A DNA stretch of 64,000 nucleotides from Bradyrhizobium hereditatis (GCF_020329435.1 NZ_JAGKJK010000008.1:124001-188000), one strand, 5' to 3'; shown: positions 50,650 to 59,235, counted from the first letter of the stretch. Translations and numbers: made by a program. The notes: generated by a model not told the origin, from the sequence alone.

Positions 50650-51417
50650 ATGAGCTTGTTCGATATGACCGGGAAAGTCGCCGTCATCACCGGCTCCACG
50701 CGCGGCATCGGCCGGGCCATTGCGGAGCGCATGGCCGAACACGGCGCCAAGGTCGTGATCTCCTCGCGCAAGCAGGACGTCTGCGACCAGGTTGCCAAGG
50801 AGGTCAACGAGAAGTTCGGCAAGGGGACGGCAATCGCGATCGCCGCCAACATCTCGAACAAGGAAAACCTGCAGAACCTTGTCGACGAGTCCAATCGCGC
50901 GTTCGGCAAGATCGACGTGCTGGTCTGCAACGCCGCGTCCAATCCCTATTACGGTTCGCTTGCCGGCATTTCCGACGAGCAGTTCCGCAAGATCCTCGAC
51001 AACAACATCGTCGCCAACAACTGGCTGATCAACATGGTCGTGCCGCAGATGATCGAGCGCAAGGACGGCTCGATCATCATCGTCTCCTCGATCGGCGGCT
51101 TAAAGGGTTCGACGGTGCTCGGCGCCTACGCGATCTCGAAGGCGGCCGACATGCAGCTCGCGCGCAATCTCGCCTGCGAATACGGCAAGCACAATATCCG
51201 CGTGAACTGCATCGCGCCGGGCCTGATCAAGACCGATTTCGCAAAGGCGCTGTGGGACAATCCGGAGACGCTGAAGGCTTCCACCGCGCGTTCGCCGCTG
51301 CTGCGGATCGGCGTGCCCGACGAGATCGCCGGCGCTGCGGTGCTGATGGGATCGAAGGCCGGCGACTTCATGACTGGCCAGACCATCGTGATCGACGGCG
51401 GCGCGACGATTAGTTGA
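50650..51417 (+). CDS. Short-chain dehydrogenase/reductase (FabG-like)
   Basis: A 255-residue classical SDR: cofactor motif TGSTRGIGRA (15-24), VVISSRKQD (arginine suggesting NADP), NAASNPYYG, catalytic serine in VSSIGGL, and Y-x3-K in GAYAISKAAD. The end is TIVIDGGATIS. GGGAGAGAG precedes the ATG. Relatives are DHRS4-like reductases acting on carbonyl compounds. It probably belongs with the acyl-CoA genes upstream in lipid catabolism. Confidence 0.93.
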   Translation: MSLFDMTGKVAVITGSTRGIGRAIAERMAEHGAKVVISSRKQDVCDQVAKEVNEKFGKGTAIAIAANISNKENLQNLVDESNRAFGKIDVLVCNAASNPYYGSLAGISDEQFRKILDNNIVANNWLINMVVPQMIERKDGSIIIVSSIGGLKGSTVLGAYAISKAADMQLARNLACEYGKHNIRVNCIAPGLIKTDFAKALWDNPETLKASTARSPLLRIGVPDEIAGAAVLMGSKAGDFMTGQTIVIDGGATIS

Positions 51418-51596
51418 TGCGGGCGGACACGGCTACCACAGACCCGGGTGTCATCGTCCGCCTTTTGCGCAATTGCGCACTGGGGCGGACGATCCAGTAA
51501 ACGCAACCGTCTCGATTCAGAACGATCGTCACGGCGTACTGGATGCCCCGCCTTCGCGGGGCATGACAGCGGAGGAGGTAAGCGCTTATGTCAGCC

Positions 51597-52823
51597 TCAC
51601 TCCACCGCGGCGTAAACCAGATCCCGCAGCAGGTTGCGGATATATTCGCGCTGGCCGGGGCCCTGCATCATGAACACGGTGAAGAGATCCTCGGCCGGAT
51701 CGATGAAGAAGAACGTGCCGGCCATGCCGCTCCAGAAGAACTGGCCGAGCGAGCCCGGGAAAGGCGCGATGCCGCGATGAGTGCGGACGGCGAAGCCTAG
51801 GCCAAAGCCGTGGCCGGGCGGCATCAGCGGCGAGTCGACCTTCACGTCAGGGGTGAGGTGGTCCGATGCCATCAGCTCCAGCGTCTTGCGGCCGATGATC
51901 CTGACGCCGTCGAGCGTGCCGCCATTGAGCAGCATCTGGCAGAACCGCGCGTAATCCATGGTGGTCGAGACCAGCCCGCCGCCGCCGGATTCCATCGCCG
52001 GCTTCTCGAGCATGTTGAAGAGCTGCACCTTGTCGCCGTTCCAAGGATCGTTCGCGAACGGCTCGGCAAGCCGGCCGGCATTGGCTTCCGGCGTGTGGAA
52101 CGCGGTCTCGGCCATCTGCAGCGGCGCCAGGATGCGCTCGGTGAGGAACGCGCCGAGCGACTTGCCGGAGACGACTTCGATGATGCGGCCGAGCACGTCG
52201 GTCGAACGGCTGTAGTTCCATTCCGCGCCAGGCTGGCAGATCAGCGGCATGCCGGCGATCATGGTGGCGTGCTCGGCATTGGTGATCTTGCGGGTGCGCA
52301 GCCGCGACTGCTGGTAGAGCTGCTGGACGAGGCCGTTGCCGGTGTGGTCGTAGGTCAGGCCGGAGGTGTGCCGCAAGAGGTCCTGAACGGTCATCTGCCG
52401 CTTCACCGGCACGAGGTCGAGCTTGCCGTTGTTCTCGACGCCGACCTTTTGATCGGCAAACTCCGGAATGAACTTGGCGACGGGGTCGCCGAGGATGAAG
52501 TGGCCGTCCTCGACCAGCATCATGATGCCGACCGAGACGATCGGTTTCGTCATCGAGAAGATCCGGAAGATGCTGTCATGCGCCATCGGTGTGCTGGCAG
52601 CCGGGCTCTGGCGACCGATCGCATCGAACCAGCCGATCTGGCCGCGCCGCGCCACCATGACCGTGGCCCCGGGAAGGGTTCCCTTGTCGACCTCGCGCTT
52701 GAAGGCATCCGACATCCGCTGCAGGCGGACTGTCGAGAGACCGATCGTTTCGGGCTTGGCGTCGGGGAGAGAGGGGGTACGTGGGGCGGATGTCTGCGGG
52801 GCAGCGGCGGTCTGCGCGTTCAT
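51597..52823 (-). CDS. Serine hydrolase, beta-lactamase / EstB-like family
   Basis: A 408-residue class C beta-lactamase-fold hydrolase. The catalytic S-x-x-K is SMTK (residues 90-93) and the tyrosine motif is NYSRSTDV. The C-terminal region has PPGHGFGLGFAVRTHRG and FFWSGMAGTFFFIDP, where the usual K-T-G position is replaced by W-S-G as in EstB-type esterases. There is no signal peptide. The ATG at 52823 follows GGGAGAG. Such enzymes are mostly esterases of acyl substrates, consistent with the neighbouring lipid genes, not antibiotic resistance. Confidence 0.9.
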   Translation of the reverse strand: MNAQTAAAPQTSAPRTPSLPDAKPETIGLSTVRLQRMSDAFKREVDKGTLPGATVMVARRGQIGWFDAIGRQSPAASTPMAHDSIFRIFSMTKPIVSVGIMMLVEDGHFILGDPVAKFIPEFADQKVGVENNGKLDLVPVKRQMTVQDLLRHTSGLTYDHTGNGLVQQLYQQSRLRTRKITNAEHATMIAGMPLICQPGAEWNYSRSTDVLGRIIEVVSGKSLGAFLTERILAPLQMAETAFHTPEANAGRLAEPFANDPWNGDKVQLFNMLEKPAMESGGGGLVSTTMDYARFCQMLLNGGTLDGVRIIGRKTLELMASDHLTPDVKVDSPLMPPGHGFGLGFAVRTHRGIAPFPGSLGQFFWSGMAGTFFFIDPAEDLFTVFMMQGPGQREYIRNLLRDLVYAAVE

Positions 52824-52973
52824 GGTCTCTCCCGTTGCGCTTGTTGTTGTAACGAGGACAAAGTTTGGCGCATAAGCCCCGCTTTGGATAGGCAGAAAGC
52901 CGCTTCGCCCTTGCAATCGGGGTATGCCCTATGCTTGAAACGGCGCGAACCGGCGCACGCCGCCGGTCCATGC

Positions 52974-53049
52974 AGGAGTGTAGCTCAATTGGTAGAGCAC
53001 CGGTCTCCAAAACCGGGGGTTGGGAGTTCGAGCCTCTCCACTCCTGCCA
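52974..53049 (+). tRNA. tRNA-Trp (anticodon CCA)
   Basis: Acceptor AGGAGTG pairs with CACTCCT. D arm TAGCTCAATTGGTAGAGC, anticodon loop CTCCAAA carrying CCA, T arm GGGAGTTCGAGCCTCTC, discriminator G and encoded CCA at 53047-53049. Confidence 0.96.
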
Positions 53050-53250
53050 GCTAAATCAATCACTTAAGCTGATTTTCGACGACGCCCGGCGGGAAGCCCA
53101 TACGCCGCCCCAGCGCACACGCCTATGTGGCGCCGACGACCGGCTTTTCAGCCGGCCGGGGGTGGCGGCCGTGGCGCTTCCCTAGCCTTCTACGCGTCGT
53201 TGCGATCGCCGGCCTGGCGTTCGGGGCAGGGACGCGGCTCGCGCTGCCAT

Positions 53251-53732
53251 CAGTGAGGAACTTGGCAAGCTCGTGGGACCAACTGGCAGCGACTTCGTCA
53301 AGTCGATCCTGGCTCGATCGAGCGATCCAACGTCCGGCGCGACCGCCGTCGGCATCTTCACGGTATTGATAACCGCCTCCGGTGTGTTCGGCGAGATGCG
53401 CACGTCATTGAACGCAACGTCAAGGCACGGTGTTGTTCGCAGTGATCTACTCTACAGAGTGATGCCCGATACGATCCATTGGCGTCATCTGCTCCTGGGC
53501 GCTTTTGTCACAGCTCTGCTGTTCACCATCGGGCAGTCGCTGATCGGATGGTACCCCGGTCAGGCAGCTCGAACTCGACCTACGGCGCTGCCGGTGCCCT
53601 GATCGTCCTGATGCTCTGGGTCTACTACCCGCGCAGATATTCCTGTTTGGCGCCGAACTGACGAAGGCGATCGTTGACGCGCGCCATCCTGCGGCGCGCA
53701 AGGAGGGCGAGGAACAATTCGATATCGCCTGA
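53251..53732 (+). pseudogene. YihY/BrkB family membrane protein remnant
   Basis: Pieces of a YihY/virulence factor BrkB-like protein in shifting frames: EELGKLVGPTGSDFVKSILA and ITASGVFGEMRTSLNAT (from 53251), then YRVMPDTIHWRHLLLGAFVT and GQSLIGWYPGQA (to about 53570), then SNSTYGAAGALIVLMLWVYY (about 53566-53630) and AELTKAIVDARHPAARKEGE to the stop at 53732. At least two frameshifts and an internal deletion, and the N-terminal helices are missing. It cannot yield a working membrane protein. It lies at the left end of the segment between tRNA-Trp and secE. Confidence 0.8.
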
Positions 53733-53774
53733 GTTCGCTTGAAAACGACACGAACCTAAGAGGGCGGTGACAAC

Positions 53775-54803
53775 ATGGCACGATCCGTAGAGGAGCTACG
53801 ACGGGATTCCGAAGAGAGCCGCGCGCAGTTTGCGGCAACCGTCGACCGGCTGAGAGACCAGATCGCCGACACGGCGGAAGACATTCGCTACAAGGTCTCG
53901 CCGGAGAACATCAAGGCTGAGGTGAGCGGCTTCATTAGTCATAAGACCCATGGCTGGCTGGATGCGCTGAAGCAGCAGGCTATGGACAATCCGATGCAGG
54001 CAATCGCCGCCGGCACGGCGGTTGCCGTCCCGGCGCTGCGTCTCGCCCGCGGCTTCCCGCTGCCGCTCTTGATGATCGGCGCTGGCCTCGCGCTGAGTTC
54101 GAAGACCGTTCGGGACCGTGCGGCGGAGGCGGCGGAGCCCGCCATTGAGCGGGTGAAGGAGGTCTTCGACGAGACGGCCGAACGGGCGCAATCTCTCGGC
54201 GAAGGCATGCGGAGGGCGATGTCCCACGCCGAGCGTCAGACCGCCGACATGGCCGATGAGGCTCAGGGAACGGCGAGCGGCATGGCAGAAGCGGCGAGCG
54301 GAATGGCTGGTGATCTCAGGGACCGCGCAGCGGAGGCCGCCGATACCGTGGCGAGCAAGGTCCGGTCCGGCATGGACGCCGCTTCGGAAATGGCAAAGGA
54401 GAGAATGGAGCGTGTTCGCTCGAGAGCGCAGAACGTGGCGACTGCTGCACCTGCGACGGCAAGCAGAGTGATCCGCGACAATGCAGCATTGATCGGCGGC
54501 ATCGGCATCGCAATCGGCGCGATCCTCGCTGCTTCCCTGCCCAATACAAGGGCCGAGGCTGGTGTAATGGGGAAGGCGAGCGACCGCGTGAAGCGCGCTG
54601 CCGGAACGGCGGCGCAATCCGGATTCGAGGCCGCCAAAGACGCAGCGTTTTCGGCCGCCGAGGCCGCGGCAAAGAGCGTTTCCGATGCCGACCTTGGCGA
54701 GCACGCCAGCCGCATCAGCGAAGGTGTGACTGACAGGCTCAAAGAAGTTACCGACGACATTGTGACGACGGCCTTCGATCCTTCCCAGAACCCGCACAGC
54801 TAA
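53775..54803 (+). CDS. DUF3618 protein, helix-rich membrane-associated
   Basis: A 342-residue protein with the DUF3618 N-terminus (SVEELRRDSEESRAQFAATV, then DRLRDQIADTAEDIRYKVSP). It has two short hydrophobic stretches (FPLPLLMIGAGLAL near 95; IGGIGIAIGAILAASL near 238) separated by a long Ala/Glu/Arg amphipathic helix resembling LEA or ElaB/YqjD-type stress proteins. It is the first of four tightly packed genes (gaps 12, -4, -4 bases). Relatives are ribosome- or membrane-associated stress proteins, but the exact role is unknown. Confidence 0.8.
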   Translation: MARSVEELRRDSEESRAQFAATVDRLRDQIADTAEDIRYKVSPENIKAEVSGFISHKTHGWLDALKQQAMDNPMQAIAAGTAVAVPALRLARGFPLPLLMIGAGLALSSKTVRDRAAEAAEPAIERVKEVFDETAERAQSLGEGMRRAMSHAERQTADMADEAQGTASGMAEAASGMAGDLRDRAAEAADTVASKVRSGMDAASEMAKERMERVRSRAQNVATAAPATASRVIRDNAALIGGIGIAIGAILAASLPNTRAEAGVMGKASDRVKRAAGTAAQSGFEAAKDAAFSAAEAAAKSVSDADLGEHASRISEGVTDRLKEVTDDIVTTAFDPSQNPHS

Positions 54804-54815
54804 AATGAGACGGTC

Positions 54816-55433
54816 ATGAGCGAATTAGATCTTAACACCCGCACCGAGAATTCTTCCCAGAACCAGAATACGGGCTCCGCCCAAGACCTGAAGGATCAGG
54901 TGGCGGATGCCAGCGCCGAGGTCAAGCAGCGCGCCGGCGATGCGCTGAAGGCATCGACCGACACGGCCCGTGAGAAGTTAAGAGAAGCGGCCGATGCCGC
55001 CAAGGACGCCGCCGCCGGAGCTGCGGATCGTTTCGAAGATAAAGCTAGGGAGCAGCAACGCACAGGCGCGGATTTCGTAGGCCGGTTGGCCGGCGACATC
55101 AGGGATGCGGCACGTGCGTTTGAAAATGATATTCCATTCGCGGCGCGCGGCATCAATTCGGCGGCCGATTATGTCGACCAGGCCGCCGACAAGATCCGCA
55201 ACGGTAGCGTCCGCGATCTCGTCGATGGCGCAGCGGATTTTGCAAGGCGCCAGCCTGCGGCGTTTCTGGGCCTGTCGGTGCTGGCCGGTTTTGCGGCGGT
55301 CCGCTTCCTGAAGGCATCGGGCGGCGCGAGCTCTTCAAGTCAAGGCGCGTCATCGTCGTACACGCCATCATCTTACAAACCGTCATCGTCATCATCCTAT
55401 AGCTCGGGATCGTACAAGGGTGAGGCGTCATGA
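54816..55433 (+). CDS. LEA-like helical protein with membrane anchor
   Basis: A 205-residue protein. Residues 20-95 form a continuous polar Ala/Lys/Asp/Glu helix with LEA-like 11-mer character (LREAADAAKDAAAGAADRFE). A single hydrophobic segment (AAFLGLSVLAGFAAVRFL, about 147-164) is followed by a Ser/Tyr low-complexity tail (SSYTPSSYKPSSSSS). Overlaps the next gene by four bases (ATGA), so the two are translationally coupled. Probably an envelope-bound desiccation or osmotic-stress protein; this is inferred from composition. Confidence 0.72.
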   Translation: MSELDLNTRTENSSQNQNTGSAQDLKDQVADASAEVKQRAGDALKASTDTAREKLREAADAAKDAAAGAADRFEDKAREQQRTGADFVGRLAGDIRDAARAFENDIPFAARGINSAADYVDQAADKIRNGSVRDLVDGAADFARRQPAAFLGLSVLAGFAAVRFLKASGGASSSSQGASSSYTPSSYKPSSSSSYSSGSYKGEAS

Positions 55434-55825
55434 GCACGAAAACCGATCTTCGGACGATCTCGCATCTCTTCGGCGATGCGCTGTCGCAATTCGCAAAGCT
55501 GTTCCAGAACGAAGTCGATCTCGCCAAGGCCGAGATTGGCGAGAAGGTTCAGCAAATCGGCACCGCCGTCGGCCTCATTGCGGCGGGCGCCGTCCTGGTC
55601 ATTCCCGCAATTGTCATGGCGCTGTTCGCGCTTTCCGCGGCCTTGATCGCGGGCGGCTGGTCGCAGCCGGTTGCTTATCTGATCTCCGCGATTGTTGGCG
55701 CCGTGATCGCCGCCATTCTGTTCGCGGTTGGGATGAACCGGCTCGATGCACGCCGCTTGACGCCGCGTGAAACGCTGCGCCAGCTCGAAAAGGACAAAGA
55801 GACGGTGAAGGGAATGGTGCGATGA
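55430..55825 (+). CDS. Phage_holin_3_6 / holin-X-like membrane protein
   Basis: A 131-residue protein of the Phage_holin_3_6 (actinobacterial holin-X) family. An amphipathic N-terminus (LSQFAKLFQNEVDLAKAEIG) is followed by two transmembrane hairpins (AAGAVLVIPAIVMALFALSA and ISAIVGAVIAAILFAVGM) and a basic tail (MNRLDARRLTPRETLRQLEK). Despite the name, chromosomal members sit beside DUF3618 and YqjD-like genes and are not lysis proteins. It overlaps both neighbours by four bases. Confidence 0.85.
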   Translation: MSTKTDLRTISHLFGDALSQFAKLFQNEVDLAKAEIGEKVQQIGTAVGLIAAGAVLVIPAIVMALFALSAALIAGGWSQPVAYLISAIVGAVIAAILFAVGMNRLDARRLTPRETLRQLEKDKETVKGMVR

Positions 55826-56589
55826 GCGGCTCACAAGGGAGTTTCATAGATGGCCTGACCGCGGCGTGTCGCGAGAATCCGCTCGCCGCGGCTCTGATCG
55901 GAGGTGGTGCGCTGTGGCTGCTGATCGGCAGTGACAGGCTGAAGAACGCCGCCGGCTCGGTGACGTCAGCGGCCGCGCCGCTCGCCGATCTCGGTGCGCG
56001 CGCCCAGAGGTCGGCGGCTTCCGCCTGGGAGGACTGGGAAGACGCTTACGGCTCCATGCGCAAGCGCGCTTCCCGGATGCAGGACGAAGCCTCGCGCGGC
56101 GCCAGCGAGACGGTTCGCAGCGCCAGAACGACCGCTTCCGACGCCGTGTCTGGCGCGTCTGAAACGATGTCGGGCACGGCCGAGACGATGGGGCAGCGTT
56201 TCGACGAAGGCGTCGCCGGGGCGCGGGAAATGCTTGACCGGCTGAGCCGGGCGTTGCCGCGGAAGGAGACCTTCATGCAGGTGCAATCCTCGCTTTCCGA
56301 TCTCCTCGAAAGGCAACCGCTGGTGCTCGGCGCTGTGGGGCTCGCAATCGGCGCCACGGTGGCGGGCGCCATGGCCAGATCCAGTGTCGAGGACGACTGG
56401 GTAGGGAACCTGAGCGACAGCCTGAAGACAGACCTGAAGGAGCGGGCCGGCGCTGTGTCGCAAAGTGTCCGGGAGGGCTCCGATACGCTCAAAGCGGAGC
56501 TCGCGGACGCCGGCGCGGAGTATGCCGACCGGGTTCAGCAGGCCGGCCGCGATGCCCTCGATGCAAGCCGGGAGAAGCTAAGGCAATAG
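55822..56589 (+). CDS. YqjD-like / nutrient-deprivation-induced-type protein
   Basis: A 255-residue helix-rich protein, last gene of the four-gene unit. It has a short N-terminal hydrophobic segment (PLAAALIGGGALWLLIG), a long Ser/Ala/Arg/Glu helix (ETVRSARTTASDAVSGASET), a second hydrophobic segment (QPLVLGAVGLAIGATVAGAM) and a C-terminal amphipathic helix. The layout mirrors the DUF3618 gene at the head of the operon, suggesting common ancestry or partner roles at the membrane. No enzymatic motif is seen. Confidence 0.7.
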   Translation: MSGSQGSFIDGLTAACRENPLAAALIGGGALWLLIGSDRLKNAAGSVTSAAAPLADLGARAQRSAASAWEDWEDAYGSMRKRASRMQDEASRGASETVRSARTTASDAVSGASETMSGTAETMGQRFDEGVAGAREMLDRLSRALPRKETFMQVQSSLSDLLERQPLVLGAVGLAIGATVAGAMARSSVEDDWVGNLSDSLKTDLKERAGAVSQSVREGSDTLKAELADAGAEYADRVQQAGRDALDASREKLRQ

Positions 56590-56658
56590 CTTCTCGGCAT
56601 ACGAAGAAAATGCCTGTCTAAACAGCGGCTTGGCAGGAATCTTTCTGCCAGGCCGAAA

Positions 56659-56844
56659 CTAGCCGAAGAATGCGGAAAGCACCGCAATGTCCGATCGGGC
56701 GGGCGCCTCGCCGCGCAGATCGGCGTCGATCACTCGCCGGCACGCATCGACTGTGATGGTATCGCCGAGGTCGTTCGCCGCATCGAGAACGGTCCAGGCC
56801 GTCTCGCCCGAAAATCTCTCCTGGTCCTGGCCCACTGGCGCCAT
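56659..56844 (-). CDS. Small acidic hypothetical protein
   Basis: A 61-residue soluble protein (start MAPVGQDQERFSGETAWTVL; end PARSDIAVLSAFFG). GAGG lies eight bases before the ATG at 56844; starts at 56850 and 56874 are alternatives. It contains one cysteine (VDACRRVIDADLRG). No domain is recognised. It is convergent with the helix-rich operon and lies inside the tRNA-Trp/secE insert. Confidence 0.5.
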   Translation of the reverse strand: MAPVGQDQERFSGETAWTVLDAANDLGDTITVDACRRVIDADLRGEAPARSDIAVLSAFFG

Positions 56845-57018
56845 GGTCATTCCCTCATTGCCCCGAAGGATCATGAGGCTAACCGACAGCTTTTAAGAAC
56901 CAGATCGCGCTGTCATGAGGATTTGATGGGAGGCGGTACCCTCGATTAACCAATGGCTTTCCGCCGTCCGGGCCGATCTGCCGAAATAGCCCGCGGGAGG
57001 GCCGCGGCACCCCGTATC
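56845..57018. other. Spacer before secE promoter
   Basis: No gene is seen. The spacer carries the end of the inserted segment; GC-rich sequence resumes before the promoter candidate at 57019. Confidence 0.4.
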
Positions 57019-57047
57019 TTGACCTTTTGCCCGGCTGCCAGTAGATA
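57019..57047 (+). promoter_or_regulatory. Candidate sigma-70 promoter of secE-nusG-rplKA
   Basis: TTGACC (57019-57024) and TAGATA (57042-57047) are 17 bases apart. The -35 is near consensus and the -10 is moderate. The transcript would have a leader of about 165 bases before secE. The inserted segment upstream makes a local promoter necessary. Confidence 0.45.
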
Positions 57048-57215
57048 CCCGCTACCTGCTGCCGGCCCGTTTGACGGATATCCGGCGCGGCTTTGAATTC
57101 CCCCGAACAATCGAGCCCGCTGTGCGGCTCATCCTTCGAGAGAGGGCTGGGCGTAAGAGGGCTGTTCGGATTCGCTTTAAATCTCAATCGTCTCACGAAG
57201 GACGCGGTAACAACG

Positions 57216-57407
57216 ATGGCTTTCAGCCCGTTCAAATTCCTGCAGGAAGTGCGCTCGGAGACCGCCAAGGTCACCTGGCCGACCCGCCGCGAGACGACGA
57301 TCACCACGATCATGGTATTCGTGATGGTTGCATTGGCTTCGATCTTTTTCTTCCTGTCGGATTTGATCATCCGCTACGTCGTCACTTTCCTCCTGGGCGT
57401 CCACTGA
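57216..57407 (+). CDS. secE: Preprotein translocase subunit SecE
   Basis: A 63-residue short-type SecE with one transmembrane helix, stabilising SecY in the SecYEG channel. The conserved amphipathic helix FLQEVRSETAKVTWPTRRET (residues 8-27) precedes the membrane span (IMVFVMVALASIFFFLSDLI). The ATG at 57216 is chosen because the protein then starts at the family position; the upstream in-frame extension has no similarity. The stop overlaps the possible nusG start (TGATG). Confidence 0.95.
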   Translation: MAFSPFKFLQEVRSETAKVTWPTRRETTITTIMVFVMVALASIFFFLSDLIIRYVVTFLLGVH

Positions 57408-57958
57408 TGAGCACCGGAACCCTTACGATGGACAAGCGCTGGTATATCGTTCACGCCTATTCGAACTTTGAGAAGAAGGTGGCGGAATCGATCCGCGAGC
57501 AGGCGAAGCAGCGCGGCCTCGAGGAACTGTTTGACCAAGTGCTGGTGCCGACCGAAAAGGTCACCGAAGTGCGCCGCGGCCGCAAGGTCGATGCCGAGCG
57601 CAAGTTCTTCCCGGGTTACGTGCTGGTGAAGATGAAGCTGACCGACGAGGCCTTCCATCTCATCAAGAACACGCCCAAGGTGACCGGCTTCCTCGGTGCC
57701 GAAAACAAGCCGATGCCGATCTCCGAATCCGAGGCAATGCGCATCCTGCACCAGGTGCAGGAAGGCGTCGAACGTCCGAAGGCGTCGGTGTCGTTCGAAA
57801 TCGGTGAGAATGTGCGGGTGGCTGATGGTCCGTTCGCGTCGTTCTCCGGCGTCGTTGAAGAAATTGACGAGGCGCGTTCGCGCGTGAAGGTCGCGGTGTC
57901 GATCTTCGGCCGGGCCACGCCCGTCGAACTGGAATTCGGTCAGGTCGAAAAGGTCTGA
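57407..57958 (+). CDS. nusG: Transcription termination/antitermination factor NusG
   Basis: A 183-residue NusG, which binds RNA polymerase, Rho and ribosomal S10. The NGN domain begins KRWYIVHAYSNFEKKVAESI and includes FFPGYVLVKMKLTDEAFHLI and KVTGFLG. The C-terminal KOW domain has GENVRVADGPFASFSGVVEE and ends LEFGQVEKV. Two starts are possible: the ATG at 57407, overlapping the secE stop (coupled), or the ATG at 57428 (MDKRWYIV). I list the first. It is the second gene of the secE-nusG-rplK-rplA operon. Confidence 0.95.
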   Translation: MSTGTLTMDKRWYIVHAYSNFEKKVAESIREQAKQRGLEELFDQVLVPTEKVTEVRRGRKVDAERKFFPGYVLVKMKLTDEAFHLIKNTPKVTGFLGAENKPMPISESEAMRILHQVQEGVERPKASVSFEIGENVRVADGPFASFSGVVEEIDEARSRVKVAVSIFGRATPVELEFGQVEKV

Positions 57959-58084
57959 TCGGAGGCGCGGGGTCTAGCTTCGCGCTAGTAAGGCCGTGGG
58001 AGGAAAGGGCGGTTGCCAGCCGCGCTTGAGCCGAACCACGGAACCTGAACCAGCCGGCCGCGGCCGGCGCAACAGGAGTGAAGA

Positions 58085-58513
58085 ATGGCAAAGAAAGTGA
58101 CCGGATACCTGAAGCTTCAGGTCCCGGCCGGTGCGGCGAATCCTTCGCCCCCGATCGGTCCCGCGCTTGGTCAGCGCGGTCTCAACATCATGGAATTCTG
58201 CAAGGCGTTCAACGCGCAGACGCAGAAGGAAGAAAAGAACACCCCGATCCCCGTGATCATCACCATCTACGCGGACCGTTCCTTCACCTTCGAGATGAAG
58301 ACGCCGCCGATGTCCTACTTCCTCAAGCAAGCTGCCAAGATCCAGTCCGGCTCGAAGGCGCCGGGCCGCGACAAGGCCGGCAAGGTGACGAAGGCGCAGG
58401 TGCGCGAGATCGCCGAGAAGAAGATGAAGGATCTCAATTGCGATACCATTGAATCGGCCATGAAGATGGTCGAGGGCTCCGCCCGTTCGATGGGTCTGGA
58501 AGTTGCGGGGTAA
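58085..58513 (+). CDS. rplK: 50S ribosomal protein L11
   Basis: A 142-residue L11 with AGGAG before its ATG. The N-terminal domain (KKVTGYLKLQVPAGAANPSP, then PIGPALGQRGLNIMEFCKAF) and the rRNA-binding C-terminal domain (IAEKKMKDLNCDTIESAMKM, then VEGSARSMGLEV) are complete. L11 forms the stalk base with 23S rRNA and is needed for translation-factor GTPase activity and RelA signalling. Six bases separate it from rplA. Confidence 0.97.
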   Translation: MAKKVTGYLKLQVPAGAANPSPPIGPALGQRGLNIMEFCKAFNAQTQKEEKNTPIPVIITIYADRSFTFEMKTPPMSYFLKQAAKIQSGSKAPGRDKAGKVTKAQVREIAEKKMKDLNCDTIESAMKMVEGSARSMGLEVAG

Positions 58514-58519
58514 CGGGCC

Positions 58520-59212
58520 ATGGCAATCGGAAAGCGTTTGAAGAAGGTCCGCGAAGGCATCGACCGCGAGAAGCTCTATCCGCTCGCGGATGCCATCAAG
58601 ATGGTCAAGGAGCGCGCCAAGGCGAAGTTCGACGAGACGATCGAGATCGCGATCAATCTTGGCGTCGATCCGCGTCACGCCGACCAGATGGTTCGCGGCG
58701 TCGTCAGCCTGCCGAACGGCACCGGCCGCACCTTGCGCGTCGGCGTGTTCGCGCGTGGTGCGAAGGCGGAAGAAGCCAAGGCTGCGGGTGCTGACGTCGT
58801 CGGCGCCGAAGACCTGGTCGAGAAGGTGCAAGGCGGCAACATCGATTTCGATCGCTGCATCGCCACCCCCGACATGATGCCGCTGGTCGGCCGCCTCGGT
58901 AAGGTGCTCGGTCCTCGCGGCATGATGCCGAACCCGAAGATTGGCACTGTGACGATGGACGTCACCTCCGCCGTGAAGGGCGCCAAGGGCGGCTCGGTCG
59001 AATTCCGCGTCGAGAAGGCCGGCATTGTGCAGGCAGGCGTGGGCAAGGCGTCGTTCTCCGAGGAAAAGCTCGTGGAGAATGTGAGGGCGCTGGCCGATGC
59101 CGTGGCGAAGGCAAAGCCCGCCGGCGCCAAGGGCACCTACATCCAGCGCGTGGCGGTCTCCTCCACCATGGGCCCGGGCGTCAAGGTCGAGCCGGGCACG
59201 CTGCTCGGCTAG
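58520..59212 (+). CDS. rplA: 50S ribosomal protein L1
   Basis: A 230-residue L1, stalk protein that binds 23S rRNA near the E site and usually represses its own operon by binding the mRNA leader. It begins AIGKRLKKVREGIDREKLYP and includes TIEIAINLGVDPRHADQMVR, LGKVLGPRGMMPNPKIGTVT and GGSVEFRVEKAGIVQAGVGK. A strong terminator follows 24 bases after the stop, so unlike the textbook order rplJ is not cotranscribed. Confidence 0.97.
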   Translation: MAIGKRLKKVREGIDREKLYPLADAIKMVKERAKAKFDETIEIAINLGVDPRHADQMVRGVVSLPNGTGRTLRVGVFARGAKAEEAKAAGADVVGAEDLVEKVQGGNIDFDRCIATPDMMPLVGRLGKVLGPRGMMPNPKIGTVTMDVTSAVKGAKGGSVEFRVEKAGIVQAGVGKASFSEEKLVENVRALADAVAKAKPAGAKGTYIQRVAVSSTMGPGVKVEPGTLLG

Positions 59213-59235
59213 TTCGTTGCGACCTGCGTGAACAG

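Noticed and set aside
51597..52823. Serine hydrolase considered as an antibiotic-resistance beta-lactamase
   Set aside because: No signal peptide, and W-S-G replaces the usual K-T-G, as in EstB-type esterases.
51810..53054. 414-codon frame antisense to the serine hydrolase and running into tRNA-Trp
   Set aside because: It overlaps a tRNA and a well-supported gene; composition is typical of a shadow frame.
55430..55825. Holin-like gene considered as evidence of a prophage
   Set aside because: No other phage gene is nearby; holin-X-like proteins are common chromosomal partners of DUF3618 and YqjD-like genes.
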